Translations under genes and position numbers: made by a program
Assembly: GCF_004798585.1 (NCBI RefSeq)
Contig: NZ_PPXQ01000014.1
Span: forward strand, 110,234 to 174,233
Length of the DNA stretch: 64,000 bases
Direction of reading: 5' to 3'
Source of the DNA: Massilia sp. Mn16-1_5
Lineage (GTDB): Bacteria > Pseudomonadota > Gammaproteobacteria > Burkholderiales > Burkholderiaceae_D
Notes under the pieces: model-generated
Databases searched by the model: none
Seen by the model: only the letters and a program-made list of their open reading frames with translations
What the model was told of the DNA's origin: nothing
Shown here: positions 63,494 through 64,000 of the stretch, piece after piece
How the letters are laid out: each line of letters starts with the position of its first letter
How positions within the stretch are numbered: the stretch's first letter is position 1

Positions 63494-63754
63494 ATGAAAA
63501 AGACCGATCTCGCCAAGAGCGACGCCAAGAAAATCATGAACCAGATGGCGCGCGGGCCCGCCTTCGGCGCCGGCGCCGCGCCTGCGGTCGACAAGCGCGA
63601 ACAGCGCGAGCGCGACCGTGCGCTGGGGCTGGTGCCGTTCGCGGTCAAGCTCAATGGCGAGCTGGTGGCGCGCCTGCAGGCGCTGGCGAAAGAGCGTGGC
63701 GTCGACATGAACCAGCTTATGGATGAGCTGGTCCGCAAGGGGCTGGGAGAGTAA
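63494..63754 (+). CDS. small ribbon-helix-helix-like protein
   Basis: 86 residues. The N-terminal half is basic and disordered (MKKTDLAKSDAKKIMNQ). The C-terminal half LVPFAVKLNGELVARLQALAK continues into DMNQLMDELVRKGL, a strand followed by two helices, as in ribbon-helix-helix DNA-binding proteins. AGGAAG lies six bases before the ATG. No toxin partner is visible. Function unknown. Confidence 0.7.
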   Translation: MKKTDLAKSDAKKIMNQMARGPAFGAGAAPAVDKREQRERDRALGLVPFAVKLNGELVARLQALAKERGVDMNQLMDELVRKGLGE

Positions 63755-63769
63755 GGCGCAGCTGCCGTT

Positions 63770-63886
63770 GTAGGGTGGGCACTCTGTGCCCACGCGGTGC
63801 GGCGCTTAATCGATCGAACAGGTGCAGAATCACGTTGCCGTGAATGCACGCGCCGTACCGCGTGGGCACGAGTGCCCACCCTTGTA
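63770..63886. repeat. inverted pair of dispersed repeats in a gene-free stretch
   Basis: GTAGGGTGGGC-ACTCTGT-GCCCACGCGG at 63770-63798 is answered by CCGCGTGGGC-ACGAGT-GCCCACCC at 63858-63881. Outer edges match in part (GCGGCGC and GCGCCG). The stretch from 63755 to 63904 holds nothing else I recognise. Confidence 0.85.
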
Positions 63887-63904
63887 TCTTGATCGAGTTG
63901 GTGG

Positions 63905-64000
63905 TTAGCTATCACCAGCAGAGGTGAAGACCAGCTTGGGCCCACCCTTAAGGCTCGACCTTGGAAGGTAGATCAAGCCCTTCACCTCGTTCCCACACCA
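63905..64000 (-). CDS. possible C-terminal end of a gene entering from the right edge
   Basis: On the minus strand an open frame of 31 codons runs from the window edge to TAA at 63905, ending LVFTSAGDS. Codon choice is mixed and the length is too short to judge; it may not be coding. Confidence 0.2.
   Translation of the reverse strand, partial: WCGNEVKGLIYLPRSSLKGGPKLVFTSAGDS

Overview
The window looks like a chromosomal segment of a high-GC betaproteobacterium of the order Burkholderiales, most likely an Oxalobacteraceae member of the Massilia/Janthinobacterium type. The basis is the gene order relA, tRNA-Val, thrS-infC-rpmI-rplT-pheS-pheT-ihfA-merR, a Bug-type solute-binding protein, Porin_4-type porins and a minor-pilin operon of the pilE-fimT-pilV-pilW-pilX-pilY1 kind. 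Genus is inference; no rRNA is present. No prophage, integrase, transposase or CRISPR array was seen.

Layout. 1-5439 (minus strand): type IV pilus minor-pilin operon with overlapping stop/start codons, ending in a PilY1-like gene cut by the left edge. 5574-11107: a TctDE-like two-component pair, a Crp/Fnr regulator, and a CHASE3 histidine kinase with a NarL-type response regulator. 11268-19505: the conserved translation block (merR, ihfA, pheT, pheS, rplT, rpmI, infC, thrS, tRNA-Val), with an AUA start for infC and a large hairpin between infC and rpmI. 19631-30090: a CDF metal exporter, a thioredoxin-reductase-like flavoprotein, an MCE lipid-transport operon without an ATPase, relA, a RidA protein, a hydrolase, 3-hydroxybutyrate dehydrogenase, a CAT-like acetyltransferase and a short YidC paralogue. 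30212-38580: a TraB-like secreted protein, a TetR/SDR/MFS locus with two matching operators, a TPR-methyltransferase, an amidohydrolase and DctA.

38719-45058: an accessory stretch with a SIMPL protein divergent from a BlaI-type repressor and a BlaR1-like M56 protease whose sensor is replaced by a TonB-C-like domain. It continues with a PAQR/hemolysin III protein, a stand-alone lipoprotein related to that TonB-C domain, several unrecognised secreted or membrane proteins, and a very unusual class II tRNA-like gene. 45263-50458: 3-oxoacid CoA-transferase with a divergent PAS-LuxR regulator, a thioesterase, an SDR and ETF-ubiquinone oxidoreductase. 50642-58151: two porins, a glucarate dehydratase/Bug module, a LysR regulator and a cystine-type ABC permease with its binding protein. 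58237-63754: small housekeeping and envelope genes, a sulfate-binding protein, PBP7-like endopeptidase and a small ribbon-helix-helix-like protein.

Throughout, a family of short palindromic repeats (GTAGGGTGG..CCACGCGG with interchangeable self-complementary centres) sits between genes, often as inverted pairs. Twice it supplies or overlaps the stop codon of the neighbouring gene. The observations most worth following are the class II tRNA-like RNA with a CAU anticodon, the BlaI/M56-TonB sensing locus, the repeat family, and the non-AUG start and hairpin in the infC-rpmI region.
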